64,000 nucleotides of DNA from JBDTSW01 sp963782605 (lineage in GTDB: Bacteria; Actinomycetota; Thermoleophilia; Solirubrobacterales; 70-9), in contig CAWAKK010000009.1 in NCBI GenBank assembly GCA_963782605.1, positions 238,121-302,120 of the forward strand, in the 5' to 3' direction. The notes under the pieces were generated by a model. It did no database searches. It had not been told where the DNA came from and worked only from the letters and a program-made list of their open reading frames with translations. Shown piece by piece: positions 18,673-27,506 of this stretch (positions are counted from its first letter, which is position 1; the number at the start of each line of letters is the position of its first letter). Made by a program: the position numbers and the translations under genes.

Positions 18673-19685
18673 AGCGCGGGGCGGTCATCGGGTTCGGCCT
18701 CGCCGGGTCGGTCTTCCACGCGCCGCTCATCGACTCAACCCCGGGGCTTACCGTCGCCACGATCGTCACCGGCAACCCAGAACGGGCGGAGCGCGCCGCG
18801 AAGGAGCACTCGGACGCCAGGGTCGAGCCCAGCGCGGACGCGATCTGGGAACGGGCTGACGAGCACGACTTCGTCGTGGTCGCAACCCCGAACCACTCGC
18901 ATGCCGCGCTCGCTGCGGCCGCCATCGAGGCGGGGCTCGCGGTGGTGGTCGACAAGCCCCTCGCGCCCGAGAGCGCGGCCGCTCGCGAGCTCGTCGAACG
19001 AGCCCAGTCGGCCGCGGTGCCGCTGACCGTCTTTCAGAACCGCCGCTGGGACTCCGACTTCCTCACCCTGCGCCGGCTGATCGATGCCGGCGAGCTCGGG
19101 GACGTCTTCCGGTTCGAGTCGCGCTTCGAACGCTGGCGGCCCGAGCTGGCCGACGACGCGTGGCGCGAGAGCTCGAGCAGCGAGCAGGGGGGCGGTGTCC
19201 TCCTCGACCTTGGCGCTCACCTGGTGGATCAGGCGCTCTCCCTTTTCGGGCCGGTGATGGAGGTCCATGGCGAGGTCGATCACCGTCGCGGCGGACCAGC
19301 CGATGACGACGTCTTCATCGCTCTACGGCATCGGTCGGGTGTGCGGAGCCATCTCTGGGCGTCGTCGGTGGCGGCGGCGCGCGGCCCGCGCCTGCGAGTG
19401 CTGGGGACCCGCGGAGCCTTCGTTGTCGACGAGCTGGATGGCCAGGAGGACGCGCTCAAAGCCGGCGAGCGCCCGGGTGAAGGGGAGTGGGGAGCCGTGC
19501 CCGAAGCGCGATGGGGGCGTCTTGTGCGCGGAGACACTCAGAGCCCCGTTACCGCGGTTAACGGGAATTGGCCGGAGTTCTATCGGCGGTTCGAGTCCGC
19601 CCTCAGCGGGGACGCAGAGCTGCCGGTCGACCCAGGCGACGCGGTCGCCGTTCTGGACGTGCTGGAGCGCGCCGCTCGGGGCTGA
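18669..19685 (+). CDS. Gfo/Idh/MocA-family oxidoreductase
   Basis: The NAD(P)-binding N-terminus reads GAVIGFGLAGSVFHAPLI, then VVVATPNHSH, the conserved DKPLA (EKP motif) and FQNRRWD. The C-terminal domain has GGGVLLDLGAHLVDQAL. The open frame starts essentially at CTG 18669, overlapping the permease stop as CTGA. The first ATG, GTG or TTG in this frame that I can place falls inside the Rossmann fold. The start is therefore CTG or is hidden by an indel. The enzyme probably oxidises the imported sugar or an inositol-like substrate. Confidence 0.82.
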   Translation: MKRGAVIGFGLAGSVFHAPLIDSTPGLTVATIVTGNPERAERAAKEHSDARVEPSADAIWERADEHDFVVVATPNHSHAALAAAAIEAGLAVVVDKPLAPESAAARELVERAQSAAVPLTVFQNRRWDSDFLTLRRLIDAGELGDVFRFESRFERWRPELADDAWRESSSSEQGGGVLLDLGAHLVDQALSLFGPVMEVHGEVDHRRGGPADDDVFIALRHRSGVRSHLWASSVAAARGPRLRVLGTRGAFVVDELDGQEDALKAGERPGEGEWGAVPEARWGRLVRGDTQSPVTAVNGNWPEFYRRFESALSGDAELPVDPGDAVAVLDVLERAARG

Positions 19686-19712
19686 CCCCCCGGGCGTGGT
19701 CTTGGGCCGGGC

Positions 19713-20183
19713 TCAGATCGAGTTCGTCGCGAGCAGGAGCGCGAAGAGGGAGATCGGGACCCCGAGGTCACTGACGAGGATCACCGTGTTGCCGGGGGCG
19801 TAGTTGCGGTCGCGCTTGATCTCGAGGATGTGGTTGAGGCCGGCGAGCAGCAGGAAGAGCCCGCTGGCTATTGAGGCGGCGACCCAGGTGGTCGGCTCAT
19901 CGACGGTCGACGCGTAGATGGCCGCGAGTCCGATCCCCGCGCTCGCGAAGCCGACCTCGTACTGAAACCCGTTGGACTCCCAGCCGATGCCCTTGGCGGT
20001 GTTGCGGGCGAAGACCGTGTGCGCCAGCGATCCCCCCAGCAGGCTCCAGCCGGCAGCCAGGAAGAGCTGCCAGCGCAGCGCCAGCTCGTCGAACGTGGAG
20101 GAATCGGTGCCACCCGTCTCCAGCCCGAGGATCGCGAACACCCACGCAAGCACGAAGAGAAGGGGAGGGATGAGGGCGCTCAC
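19713..20183 (-). CDS. Small four-helix membrane protein, function unknown
   Basis: A 156-residue protein with four hydrophobic segments (about 5-22, 38-55, 75-95 and 130-150). It starts at GTG 20183, overlapping the PPDK stop as GTGA, so it is translated as the last gene of the CitE-PPDK operon. I know no assigned function. Proteins of this look (ARNTAKGIGWESNGFQYEVG) recur in bacteria as conserved unknowns. Confidence 0.6.
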   Translation of the reverse strand: MSALIPPLLFVLAWVFAILGLETGGTDSSTFDELALRWQLFLAAGWSLLGGSLAHTVFARNTAKGIGWESNGFQYEVGFASAGIGLAAIYASTVDEPTTWVAASIASGLFLLLAGLNHILEIKRDRNYAPGNTVILVSDLGVPISLFALLLATNSI

Positions 20184-22889
20184 GCGTCAGCCTCGATCGC
20201 CGCGTGCGCCGCGGCGACACGCGCGATCGGCGCCCTGTATGGAGAGCAGCTCACGTAGTCGAGGTCGATCGAGTCAAAGAAGGCGATGCTGTCCGGGTCG
20301 CCCCCGTGCTCGCCGCAGATGCCGAGCTTGAGGTCGGGGTTGGCCTCGCGCCCGCGCTCGGCGCCGATCCGCACGAGCTCGCCCACCCCCGGCCCGTCGA
20401 TCACCTCGAACGGGCTGCGGTCGATGATCCGGCCGGCGAGGTAGGCCTGCATGAAGGAGCCCTCGACGTCGTCGCGGGAGAGGCCGAGAGCGGTCTGAGT
20501 GAGGTCGTTGGTGCCGAAGGAGAAGAAGTCGGCGTGGTCGGCGATGTGACCGGCGACGAGGCACGCTCGCGGCAGCTCGATCATCGTCCCGACTGAGTAG
20601 TGGACGTCGCTTCCGATCCTCTCGATCGCCTGATCGGCCATGTTGACCACGTGCTCGCGAAGCTGGCGCAGCTCGGTCTCGTAGACCACCAGCGGGATCA
20701 TGATCTCAACGTGGGGCTCGTCGCCGGCGTCGGCCGCCTCGGCGGCGGCGCCGATCAGCGCCCGGACCTGCATCTCGTAGATCTGCGGGTAGAGGAACGC
20801 GAGCCGCACGCCCCGTGTGCCGAGCATCGGGTTGGCCTCTTGGAGGTCGCGGACGATCTCGGCGGACTCCTTCGCTTCGTCGAGGCCATCGCCGTCCTCG
20901 GACTCGAGCCGGCGCACCTCCTTCTCGAACAGCTCGAGTGGAAGGAACTCATGGAGGGGCGGGTCGAGGAGGCGGACCGTCACGGGCAGCCCGCTCATCT
21001 CGTGCAGGATCTCGGCGAAGTCGTCCTTCTGCATCTCGGCGAGCCGGTCGAGCGAGGAATGGAACTCGTCGCGCGCGTCCTCCAGGCCCGGCGGCGTCTC
21101 GTCATCGTCGTCCGACGCCGCTTTCACCTCGGCGCGCCGCCAGCGGGCGGCCGCGACGAACATCCGGCGGACCAACTCTCCGCGGTCCTCCCCGAAGAAC
21201 ATGTGCTCCGTGCGGCAGAGCCCGATGCCCTCCGCTCCCAGCTCGCGAGCCTTCGCGGCGTCCTCGGCCGTGTCCGCGTTGGCGCGAACGCCGAGGTCAC
21301 GAATCTCGTCGGCCCACTCGAGGATCTGGTCGAATTCGTCGGAAAGCTCGGGGTCGATCAGTGGAACGTCGTCGGCCGTAACTCTGCCGGTCGTCCCCTC
21401 GATCGCGATCACATCGCCCTCCTCGAGCTTCGTATCGCCAATGCGGATCACGCCCGCGTCCAGGTCCACCTTCACGTCCGAGGCGCCGGCCACGCAGGGC
21501 CGACCCATGCCGCGTGCCACCAGCGCCGCGTGCGAGGCCTTGCCGCCCTGCGCGGTCAGGATCCCGCGAGCGGCATGGAACCCGGCCACGTCATCGGCCT
21601 CCGTAAAGGGCCGCACCAGGATCACATCCTCACCATCGCCGGCGCGCTTCACAGCCTCCCTCGCGTTCAGCACGATCGCCCCGCGGGCGGCGCCCGGCGA
21701 CGCCGCAATCCCCTTCGTCAACACGTCGAACTCGGCATCGGGATCGAAGATGGGATGGAGGAGGGCCTCGAGCGACTCGGCGTCGATCGTCTGGAGCGCC
21801 TCGGACCGCGTGAGCAGCTTCTCATCGACGGCGTCCACCGCGAAGCGAACGGCCGCCTGGGCGGGCCGCTTGGCGTTGCGCGTCTGCAGGAGGAAGAGCT
21901 CTCCGTCCTCGATCGTGAACTCGACGTCCTGCATGTTCTTGTAGTGCTCCTCGAGCTGCTTTAGGTCCTTCAAGAGCTGCTCGTGCGCTTCCGGCACTCG
22001 CTCGGCCAGGAACTCGAGGTCCTCGGGGTCGCGGGTTCCGGCGACGACGTCCTCGCCCTGGGCATTGGGGAGGAAGTCACCCGATGGAGTCGGCTCACCG
22101 GTGCGCTCGTCGCGGCTGAAGGCGACCCCCGAGCCCGATCTGTCGCCGTGGTTTCCGAAGACCATCTGCTGCACGTTCACGGCCGTGCCCGAAGTCGTCG
22201 GGGATGTTGTTGATGCGGCGATATGAGACGGCCCGGTCACCGTTCCACGAGTCGAACACCGCGCCGATCGCCTGCGCGAGCTGCTCCCGCGGCTCCTGCG
22301 GGAACTCCTCGCCGGTCTCCTTCTCGAAGAGCTCCTGAAAGGTGCCGGTCAGCTCACGAAGGTCATCTGCCTCCAGCTCCGTGTCGGTCTTCACGTCCTT
22401 TTCGTCCTTGGCCTCTTGGAGTGCCCGCTCGAACTCCGAGCCCGATATCCCACGGACGACGTCGCCGAACATCTGGACGAAACGGCGATAGGAGTCCCAC
22501 GCGAAGCGCTCGTCGTCGGTGCTCTTCGCGAGGCCCTCGACCGACTCGTCGTTCAACCCCAGGTTCAAGACCGTCTCGAGCATCCCCGGCATCGAGACGC
22601 TGGCCCCGGAGCGCACCGAGACAAGCAGTGGGTCGTCGGGATCGCCGAGCTTCTTCTGAGCCTGTGCCTCGAGCGCCTCGAGCGCCTCGTCGACCTCCTC
22701 CTCGAGGCCGTCCGGCGACTCCCCGTCCGCCTCCATGTACGCCACGCAGGCCTCGGTCGTGATCGTGAAGCCGGCGGGCACGCGATCGGCACCCAGCACC
22801 CGGGTCATCTCGGCGACGTTGGCGCCCTTGCCACCCAAAAGCTCGCGCTCATCGCGCGAGCCCTCCGAGAACTCCTTGATCCACTTCAT
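20180..22889 (-). CDS. ppdK: Pyruvate, phosphate dikinase (frameshifted)
   Basis: Interconverts pyruvate, ATP and phosphate with PEP, AMP and pyrophosphate. The ATP-grasp N-terminus reads ELLGGKGANVAEM, VSVRSGASVSMPGMLETVLN and RRINNIPDDFG. Skipping one base near 22190 continues as TAVNVQQMVFGN. The phosphohistidine domain has TAQGGKASHAALVARG. The PEP-binding TIM barrel ends in FSFGTNDLTQTALG and ICGEHGGDP with the catalytic Cys. All landmarks are present and the total length is normal at about 900 residues. The break sits in a GGG run and is best explained as an assembly error. It overlaps the upstream lyase gene by 4 bp. Confidence 0.93.
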
Positions 22890-23767
22890 GCGTTTGCGTC
22901 CACGTTGGCTTCTCCTGGAGGCCCGGCGCGGGCGAGAAGCTGTTCGGCTCGCTTCCTGGAAGCCTCGTCGATCATCTCACCATCGAGCATTACGGCGCCG
23001 TCCTCGGCGTCGGCGAGCGCGCTGAGGATCGCCCGAGCGTGGTCGGCCTCGGTGGGAGTGGGAGAGAAGATCTCGTCGAGAGGCTCGATCTGCCTGGGGT
23101 GGAGCGCCCACTTGCCATCGAACCCGAGCGCCCGAGCGCGCTCCGCCGAGCGGCGCAACCCCTCTGCGTCGGAGATCTGGAGAAACGGCCCGTCGATCGC
23201 CTGCAGGCCCGCGGCGCGCGCGGCCACCAGGACGCGGCCGCGCACGAAGTCCCAATGCGGCCCCTCCTCCGGCGAGGGAAATCCCAGGGAGACGCTCATG
23301 TCGGCCGGCCCGAGGATGAGCGACTCCAGTCGCCCCGACGCCTCCGCCAGTTCATTCACCCCACGCAGGCCGAGCGCGGACTCGATCAGCGCCTGCAGGC
23401 CGATGCGCTCGCGGCTGGAGGGTCCCTCCATCTCCTCGAGCACCGCGTCGACCCGGGCCAGGCCTTCCGCGCTCTCGACCTTCGGCACGACGATCGAATC
23501 GATCCGGGAGCTCACGGTGGCGATCGCGCGCAGGTCCTCCTCCCACCAGGGTGTGGAGGAGCCGTTGATGCGAACCGTCACCGTGGGCGCCGCCCAGGTG
23601 CCGCCCTCCAGCGTCTTCGCGACGGCGACCCGTGCCTCGTCCTTCAGGTCCGGTGGCACCGAATCCTCAAGGTCGATCACAACCTCGTCGGCCTCGACCG
23701 CGGGTGCCTTCTCGAGCTTGCGAGCCGGGCGAGCCGGAACCGAAAGACAAGAACGCCGAGCCCTCAT
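22886..23767 (-). CDS. HpcH/HpaI-CitE family CoA-ester lyase (malyl-CoA lyase-like)
   Basis: A 293-residue TIM-barrel lyase. It shows VPARPARKLEKA, VVIDLEDSVPPDLK (metal-binding Glu/Asp), RINGSSTPWW, VVPKVES, ALIESALG and ILGPADMS. The end WALHPRQIEPLDEIFSPT is the CitE/malyl-CoA lyase signature. The family cleaves citryl-, malyl- or methylmalyl-CoA, or the CoA ester of a related hydroxy acid. Next to Mch-like and Mct-like genes, L-malyl-CoA/beta-methylmalyl-CoA lyase is the likely activity. It is the first gene of the PPDK operon, and 59 bp separate it from the divergent Mch-like gene. Confidence 0.82.
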   Translation of the reverse strand: MRARRSCLSVPARPARKLEKAPAVEADEVVIDLEDSVPPDLKDEARVAVAKTLEGGTWAAPTVTVRINGSSTPWWEEDLRAIATVSSRIDSIVVPKVESAEGLARVDAVLEEMEGPSSRERIGLQALIESALGLRGVNELAEASGRLESLILGPADMSVSLGFPSPEEGPHWDFVRGRVLVAARAAGLQAIDGPFLQISDAEGLRRSAERARALGFDGKWALHPRQIEPLDEIFSPTPTEADHARAILSALADAEDGAVMLDGEMIDEASRKRAEQLLARAGPPGEANVDANA

Positions 23768-23826
23768 GCGGGCACGAGCATATGTACCTGGTCTACTCTC
23801 CGCCGCCTCAACTCTGGGAGGACGTT

Positions 23827-24843
23827 GTGATCGAGGGCTCGAGGGCCACCATCGGCGGCCCCTACTTCGAGGATCTGAAAAAGGGCGAGGTTTTCGACGC
23901 GCCGGCCCTCACTCTGACGTGGGGTCATGCCGCGATCCACCAGGCGATCTGCGGCGACCGGATGCTGTTGCCGCTCGATGCCGTGCTCTGCCGGCAGGTC
24001 ACCGGATCCTCCGACGCGCTCATCCACCCGAATCTGGTCTGCGACGTGGCGATCGGGCAGTCCACGGTCCCCACCCAGCGCGTGCTCGGCAACCTCTTCT
24101 ACCGCGGCCTGGTCTTGTTGCGCCAGGTCTTTCGCGGCGACACCCTGCATACGCGCACCGAGGTCGTGGCCCTCAAGCAGAACCAGCCGCGCTCCGACGG
24201 GACCGCGTCGGGGCTCGCGGTCCTGCGCATCCTGACCGAGAATCAGCGGGGTGAGCCCGTGCTCGACTTCTACCGGTGCCCGATGATCCCGCTCCGTGAC
24301 CCCGACGTTCAGACCGGGCATGGAGATAGCTTCGATCAGGTCTCGGAGGAGCTGGATCCCGAACGGGTGCGCGCGGCCGTGCCCGAGTGGGACTACGCGG
24401 CGCTGCGGGCGCGGATCGGCGAGACCGCGACCGAGCTCGAGCCCGGCACGGTCCACGCGATCGAGGGGCGCGAGACGGTGACGAGCTCGCCCGAGCTGGC
24501 CCGGCTCACGCTCAACCTCGCGATGACCCATCGCGACGCCGGCGCCGGGGCACACGGACGCCGTCTCGTCTATGGCGGACAGACGATCTCGATCGCCGCC
24601 GCGCACGCGGCACGGACCGTTCCCGTCCTCGCGACGATCGTCGCCTGGCGGAGCTGCGAGCACTCCGCGCCCGTGTTCGAAAACGACATCTTGAGCACCG
24701 AGATCGCCATCGTCGCCACCCAGCGACTCTCCTCCCCCGGCGCCACCCTTGCCGAGCTTCGAGCCATCGTCCATGCCGACCGGGGTACCGGTGAACAGCC
24801 CGAGCAGGTGCTCGACTGGACGTTCGTCGGCGTCCTCGCCTGA
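23827..24843 (+). CDS. Double-hotdog MaoC dehydratase, mesaconyl-CoA hydratase-like
   Basis: A 338-residue protein starting at GTG 23827 with GGGAGG upstream. It holds two MaoC-type hotdog halves. The first has PYFEDLKKGEVFD, then FRGDTLHTRTEVV. The second has THRDAGAGAHGRRLVYGGQTISI, the hydratase-2 layout. Closest in memory is beta-methylmalyl-CoA dehydratase/mesaconyl-C1-CoA hydratase (Mch) of Chloroflexus, with a shared RRxVYGGxxIS block and similar length. It lies 12 bp before the CoA-transferase, so the two are co-transcribed. Confidence 0.75.
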   Translation: MIEGSRATIGGPYFEDLKKGEVFDAPALTLTWGHAAIHQAICGDRMLLPLDAVLCRQVTGSSDALIHPNLVCDVAIGQSTVPTQRVLGNLFYRGLVLLRQVFRGDTLHTRTEVVALKQNQPRSDGTASGLAVLRILTENQRGEPVLDFYRCPMIPLRDPDVQTGHGDSFDQVSEELDPERVRAAVPEWDYAALRARIGETATELEPGTVHAIEGRETVTSSPELARLTLNLAMTHRDAGAGAHGRRLVYGGQTISIAAAHAARTVPVLATIVAWRSCEHSAPVFENDILSTEIAIVATQRLSSPGATLAELRAIVHADRGTGEQPEQVLDWTFVGVLA

Positions 24844-24855
24844 TCGGAGGAGAGA

Positions 24856-26085
24856 ATGCCCGGAATCCTGGATGGCATGCGCGTGGTGGAGGGATCGGCC
24901 TATGTCGCCGCCCCGCTTGGCGGCATGACCCTGGCCCAGCTCGGTGCCGACGTGATCCGCTTCGACCAGATCGGTGGCGGCCTCGACCGCAACCGCTGGC
25001 CGGTGAACGAGGATGGCCATAGCCTCTTCTGGGCCGGGCTCAACAAGGGCAAGCGCTCGATCCAGGTGGACCTGCGCTCCGATCGCGGCAGGGAGCTCTT
25101 GACGGCGCTCGTCTCCGAGCCTGGCGAGGACGCCGGCGTCCTTTTGACGAACTTCCCGGCGCGAGGCTGGCTCGACTACGAGGCGCTTCGCTCCCACCGC
25201 GAGGACCTGATCATGGCCGTGATCACGGGCAACCACGATGGGAGCTCCGCCGTCGACTACACGGTCAACCCGGCGACAGGGTTTCCTTGGGCAACTGGGC
25301 CACGGAACCTGGGCGTCCCCTTCAATCACCTGCTGCCCGCGTGGGACGCGATCACGGGGACCCTCGCCGCGGCGGGTGTCCTCGCAGCCGAACGCCACCG
25401 TTCCCGCACGGGTGAGGGACAGCAGATCAACGTGGCGCTCTCGGACGTCGCCTTCGCCATGGTTGGGAACCTCGGCAAGATCGCGGAGGCGCAGGTGTTG
25501 AGGCGCGAGCGCCTCAAGGAGGGCAACTATCTCTACGGCGCGTTCGGCCGCGACTTCGAGACGGCCGACGGAAGGCGGGTCATGGTCGTGGCGCTGACGC
25601 CCGCCCAGTGGAAGGCGCTCGTCGAGGCAACCGGCCTGCACGCGGCCTTTGAGCTCGTCGAGGAGGCGATGGGGGTCGACCTCGAGAAGGAGGGGGATCG
25701 GTTCGCCGCACGCGAGGTACTGGGGGCCATCATCAAGCCCTGGACGATCACGCGCACGCTCGAGGAGATCGGCGAGATCTTCGACCGGCATGGCGTTTGC
25801 TGGGGTCCCTACCAGACCTTCATGCAGCTGGTGGACGAGGATCCGCGCTGCTCGGTTGAGAACCCGATGTTCGATGAGGTCTCCCAGCCCGGCATCGGCA
25901 CCTACCTGATGCCTGGGTCGCCACTTCACTTCTCTGAGCACGGCCGCCTGCCGGCCACCAGAGCGCCGAAGCTGGGCGAGCACACGGACGAAGTCCTCGC
26001 CGAGGTCCTCGCGCTGAGTGAGCCCGAGATCGGACGTTTGCACGACGATGGCATCGTCGCCGGCCCCACGGCGGTCGCCGCCTGA
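24856..26085 (+). CDS. Family III CoA-transferase, mesaconyl-CoA C1-C4 transferase-like (Mct)
   Basis: A 409-residue CaiB/BaiF-type CoA-transferase behind GGAGG. Its opening VVEGSAYVAAPLGGMTLAQ, then LGADVIRFDQIGGGLD, FWAGLNKGKRSI, VDYTVNP, GNYLYGAFGRDFET and GEHTDE match my recollection of Chloroflexus Mct almost phrase for phrase. Mct moves CoA within mesaconyl-CoA from C1 to C4 in the second cycle of the 3-hydroxypropionate bicycle. Related enzymes activate mesaconate in the methylaspartate cycle. The expected Asp nucleophile is probably in the NVALSDVAFAM region. The 3' end carries an in-frame duplication. Confidence 0.78.
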   Translation: MPGILDGMRVVEGSAYVAAPLGGMTLAQLGADVIRFDQIGGGLDRNRWPVNEDGHSLFWAGLNKGKRSIQVDLRSDRGRELLTALVSEPGEDAGVLLTNFPARGWLDYEALRSHREDLIMAVITGNHDGSSAVDYTVNPATGFPWATGPRNLGVPFNHLLPAWDAITGTLAAAGVLAAERHRSRTGEGQQINVALSDVAFAMVGNLGKIAEAQVLRRERLKEGNYLYGAFGRDFETADGRRVMVVALTPAQWKALVEATGLHAAFELVEEAMGVDLEKEGDRFAAREVLGAIIKPWTITRTLEEIGEIFDRHGVCWGPYQTFMQLVDEDPRCSVENPMFDEVSQPGIGTYLMPGSPLHFSEHGRLPATRAPKLGEHTDEVLAEVLALSEPEIGRLHDDGIVAGPTAVAA

Positions 26086-26108
26086 GACACCGCGGTCGCC
26101 GCCTGACA
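26067..26108 (+). repeat. 21-bp tandem duplication across the CoA-transferase stop
   Basis: Two adjacent 21-bp units, both containing GCGGTCGCCGCCTGA, differ at two positions. Each includes the stop codon in the same frame, so the gene has a second in-frame TGA 21 bp after the first. It looks like a recent slippage or duplication event. Confidence 0.7.
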
Positions 26109-26154
26109 CAACCGATAAGTGCCGGCGAAAGCCGGGGTCTAACGTGGGAGAAGA

Positions 26155-27420
26155 ATGCCCAGCTCCCGCTCCATCGTTCGCACCTACCTCCTGCTCATGC
26201 TGGGGAACACGCTCGCGGCATCGTTCATCTGGGGGATCAACACGATCTTTCTCCTGGACGCGGGGCTCACGAACCTGGAGGCGTTCGCCGCGAACGCGTT
26301 CTTCACCGGCGGCATGGTGCTCTTCGAGGTGCCGACGGGCATCGTGGCGGACACGGTGGGAAGGCGTGCGTCGTATCTCCTCGGCACGATCACGCTCACG
26401 CTCTCGACGCTGCTCTACGTCCTCCTCTGGCAGATCGAGGCACCCTTCTGGCAATGGGCGGTGGTCTCGGTCCTCCTTGGGCTCGGCTTCACCTTCTTCA
26501 GCGGGGCGGTTGAGGCCTGGCTCGTCGACGCCCTGCGGGCGACCGGGTTCGACGGGAGCCTCGAGTCGGTGTTCGGAAAGGGCCAGATCGTCTCGGGGGC
26601 GGCGATGCTGAGCGGCTCGGTCGCGGGCGGGGTGATCGCGCAGGTCACGAGCCTCGGTGTGCCGTTCGTGCTTCGAGGAGTGGTGCTGGCGATCATGTTC
26701 GTGGTCGCGTGGCGGCTGATGCACGACGTGGGCTTCAAGCCCGAACAGGGCGGTCGCCCCGTCGCCGAGATGCGAAAGGTGGCGTCTGCGTCGATCGATT
26801 ACGGGTGGAAGGTGCCGGCCGTGAAATGGCTCATGCTCGAGGCGCTCTTTACCGGCGGGGTCGGGATCTACGCGTTCTACGCCCTACAGCCGTATCTGCT
26901 GGAGCTCTACGGCGATCCGGATGCGTACACGATCGCGGGTCTCACCGCCGCGATCGTCGCGGGCGCGCAGATACTGGGCGGGATCGCTGCGCCGCGCATC
27001 CGCGGCATCTTTCACAAGCGGACCTCGGCGCTGATCGTGGCCGAGCTCCTCGGCGTCGCATCGCTCGCCCTGATCGGCTTCGTGACGAGCTTCTACGGGG
27101 TCATCGCACTGATCGCGGTGTGGGGGCTCCTGTTCGCAGCCTCGATGCCGATTCGCCAGACCTACATCAACGGCATGATCCCCTCCCAGCAGCGCGCCAC
27201 GATCCTCTCGTTCGACTCGCTCATGGGCTCGACGGGCGGGGTTTGGGCCCAGCCGCTGCTAGGCCGCGCCGCCGACGCCTACGGCTATGCGACGTCGTAT
27301 GTGATCAGCGCAGGGATCACCGCGATCGCGGTCCCGTTCCTGGCGCTCTCGCGACGCGAGCGCAACCCGGCCGACACGGTCGACGTGATCGAAGCGGAGC
27401 CCGTGCCCGAGATCGCGTGA
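26155..27420 (+). CDS. MFS transporter
   Basis: A 421-residue protein with about twelve hydrophobic helices. The MFS motif A region between helices 2 and 3 reads FEVPTGIVADTVGRRASY, and a repeat-like segment lies in the second half (RQTYINGMIPSQQRATILSF). The latter motif is seen in efflux-type MFS proteins of the multidrug/DHA kind. Substrate unknown. The ATG is preceded by GGGAGAAGA. Confidence 0.88.
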   Translation: MPSSRSIVRTYLLLMLGNTLAASFIWGINTIFLLDAGLTNLEAFAANAFFTGGMVLFEVPTGIVADTVGRRASYLLGTITLTLSTLLYVLLWQIEAPFWQWAVVSVLLGLGFTFFSGAVEAWLVDALRATGFDGSLESVFGKGQIVSGAAMLSGSVAGGVIAQVTSLGVPFVLRGVVLAIMFVVAWRLMHDVGFKPEQGGRPVAEMRKVASASIDYGWKVPAVKWLMLEALFTGGVGIYAFYALQPYLLELYGDPDAYTIAGLTAAIVAGAQILGGIAAPRIRGIFHKRTSALIVAELLGVASLALIGFVTSFYGVIALIAVWGLLFAASMPIRQTYINGMIPSQQRATILSFDSLMGSTGGVWAQPLLGRAADAYGYATSYVISAGITAIAVPFLALSRRERNPADTVDVIEAEPVPEIA

Positions 27421-27421
27421 A

Positions 27422-27467
27422 GCCTGGATGAAAGCCGGCCTCAGCTTTCATCGCACGTTCATCAGGC
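27422..27467 (+). promoter_or_regulatory. Two competing hairpins upstream of a lipoprotein gene
   Basis: GATGAAAGC (27427-27435) pairs perfectly with GCTTTCATC (27444-27452) over an 8-nt loop. The overlapping arm GCCTGGATGAA (27422-27432) can instead pair, with one bulge, with TTCATCAGGC (27458-27467). The structures exclude each other because they share GATGAA. It could be a terminator for the MFS gene without a U-tract, or an attenuator-like switch for the lipoprotein. Confidence 0.35.
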
Positions 27468-27506
27468 CTGGGCACGGTCGCTCTCGCAAGCGAGAAGGGA
27501 GCAGTC

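Noticed and set aside
23764..26724. 986-codon open frame on the minus strand
   Set aside because: It lies antisense to the Mch-like, Mct-like and MFS genes. In very GC-rich DNA stop codons are rare and long shadow frames are expected; its translation is low-complexity and matches nothing.
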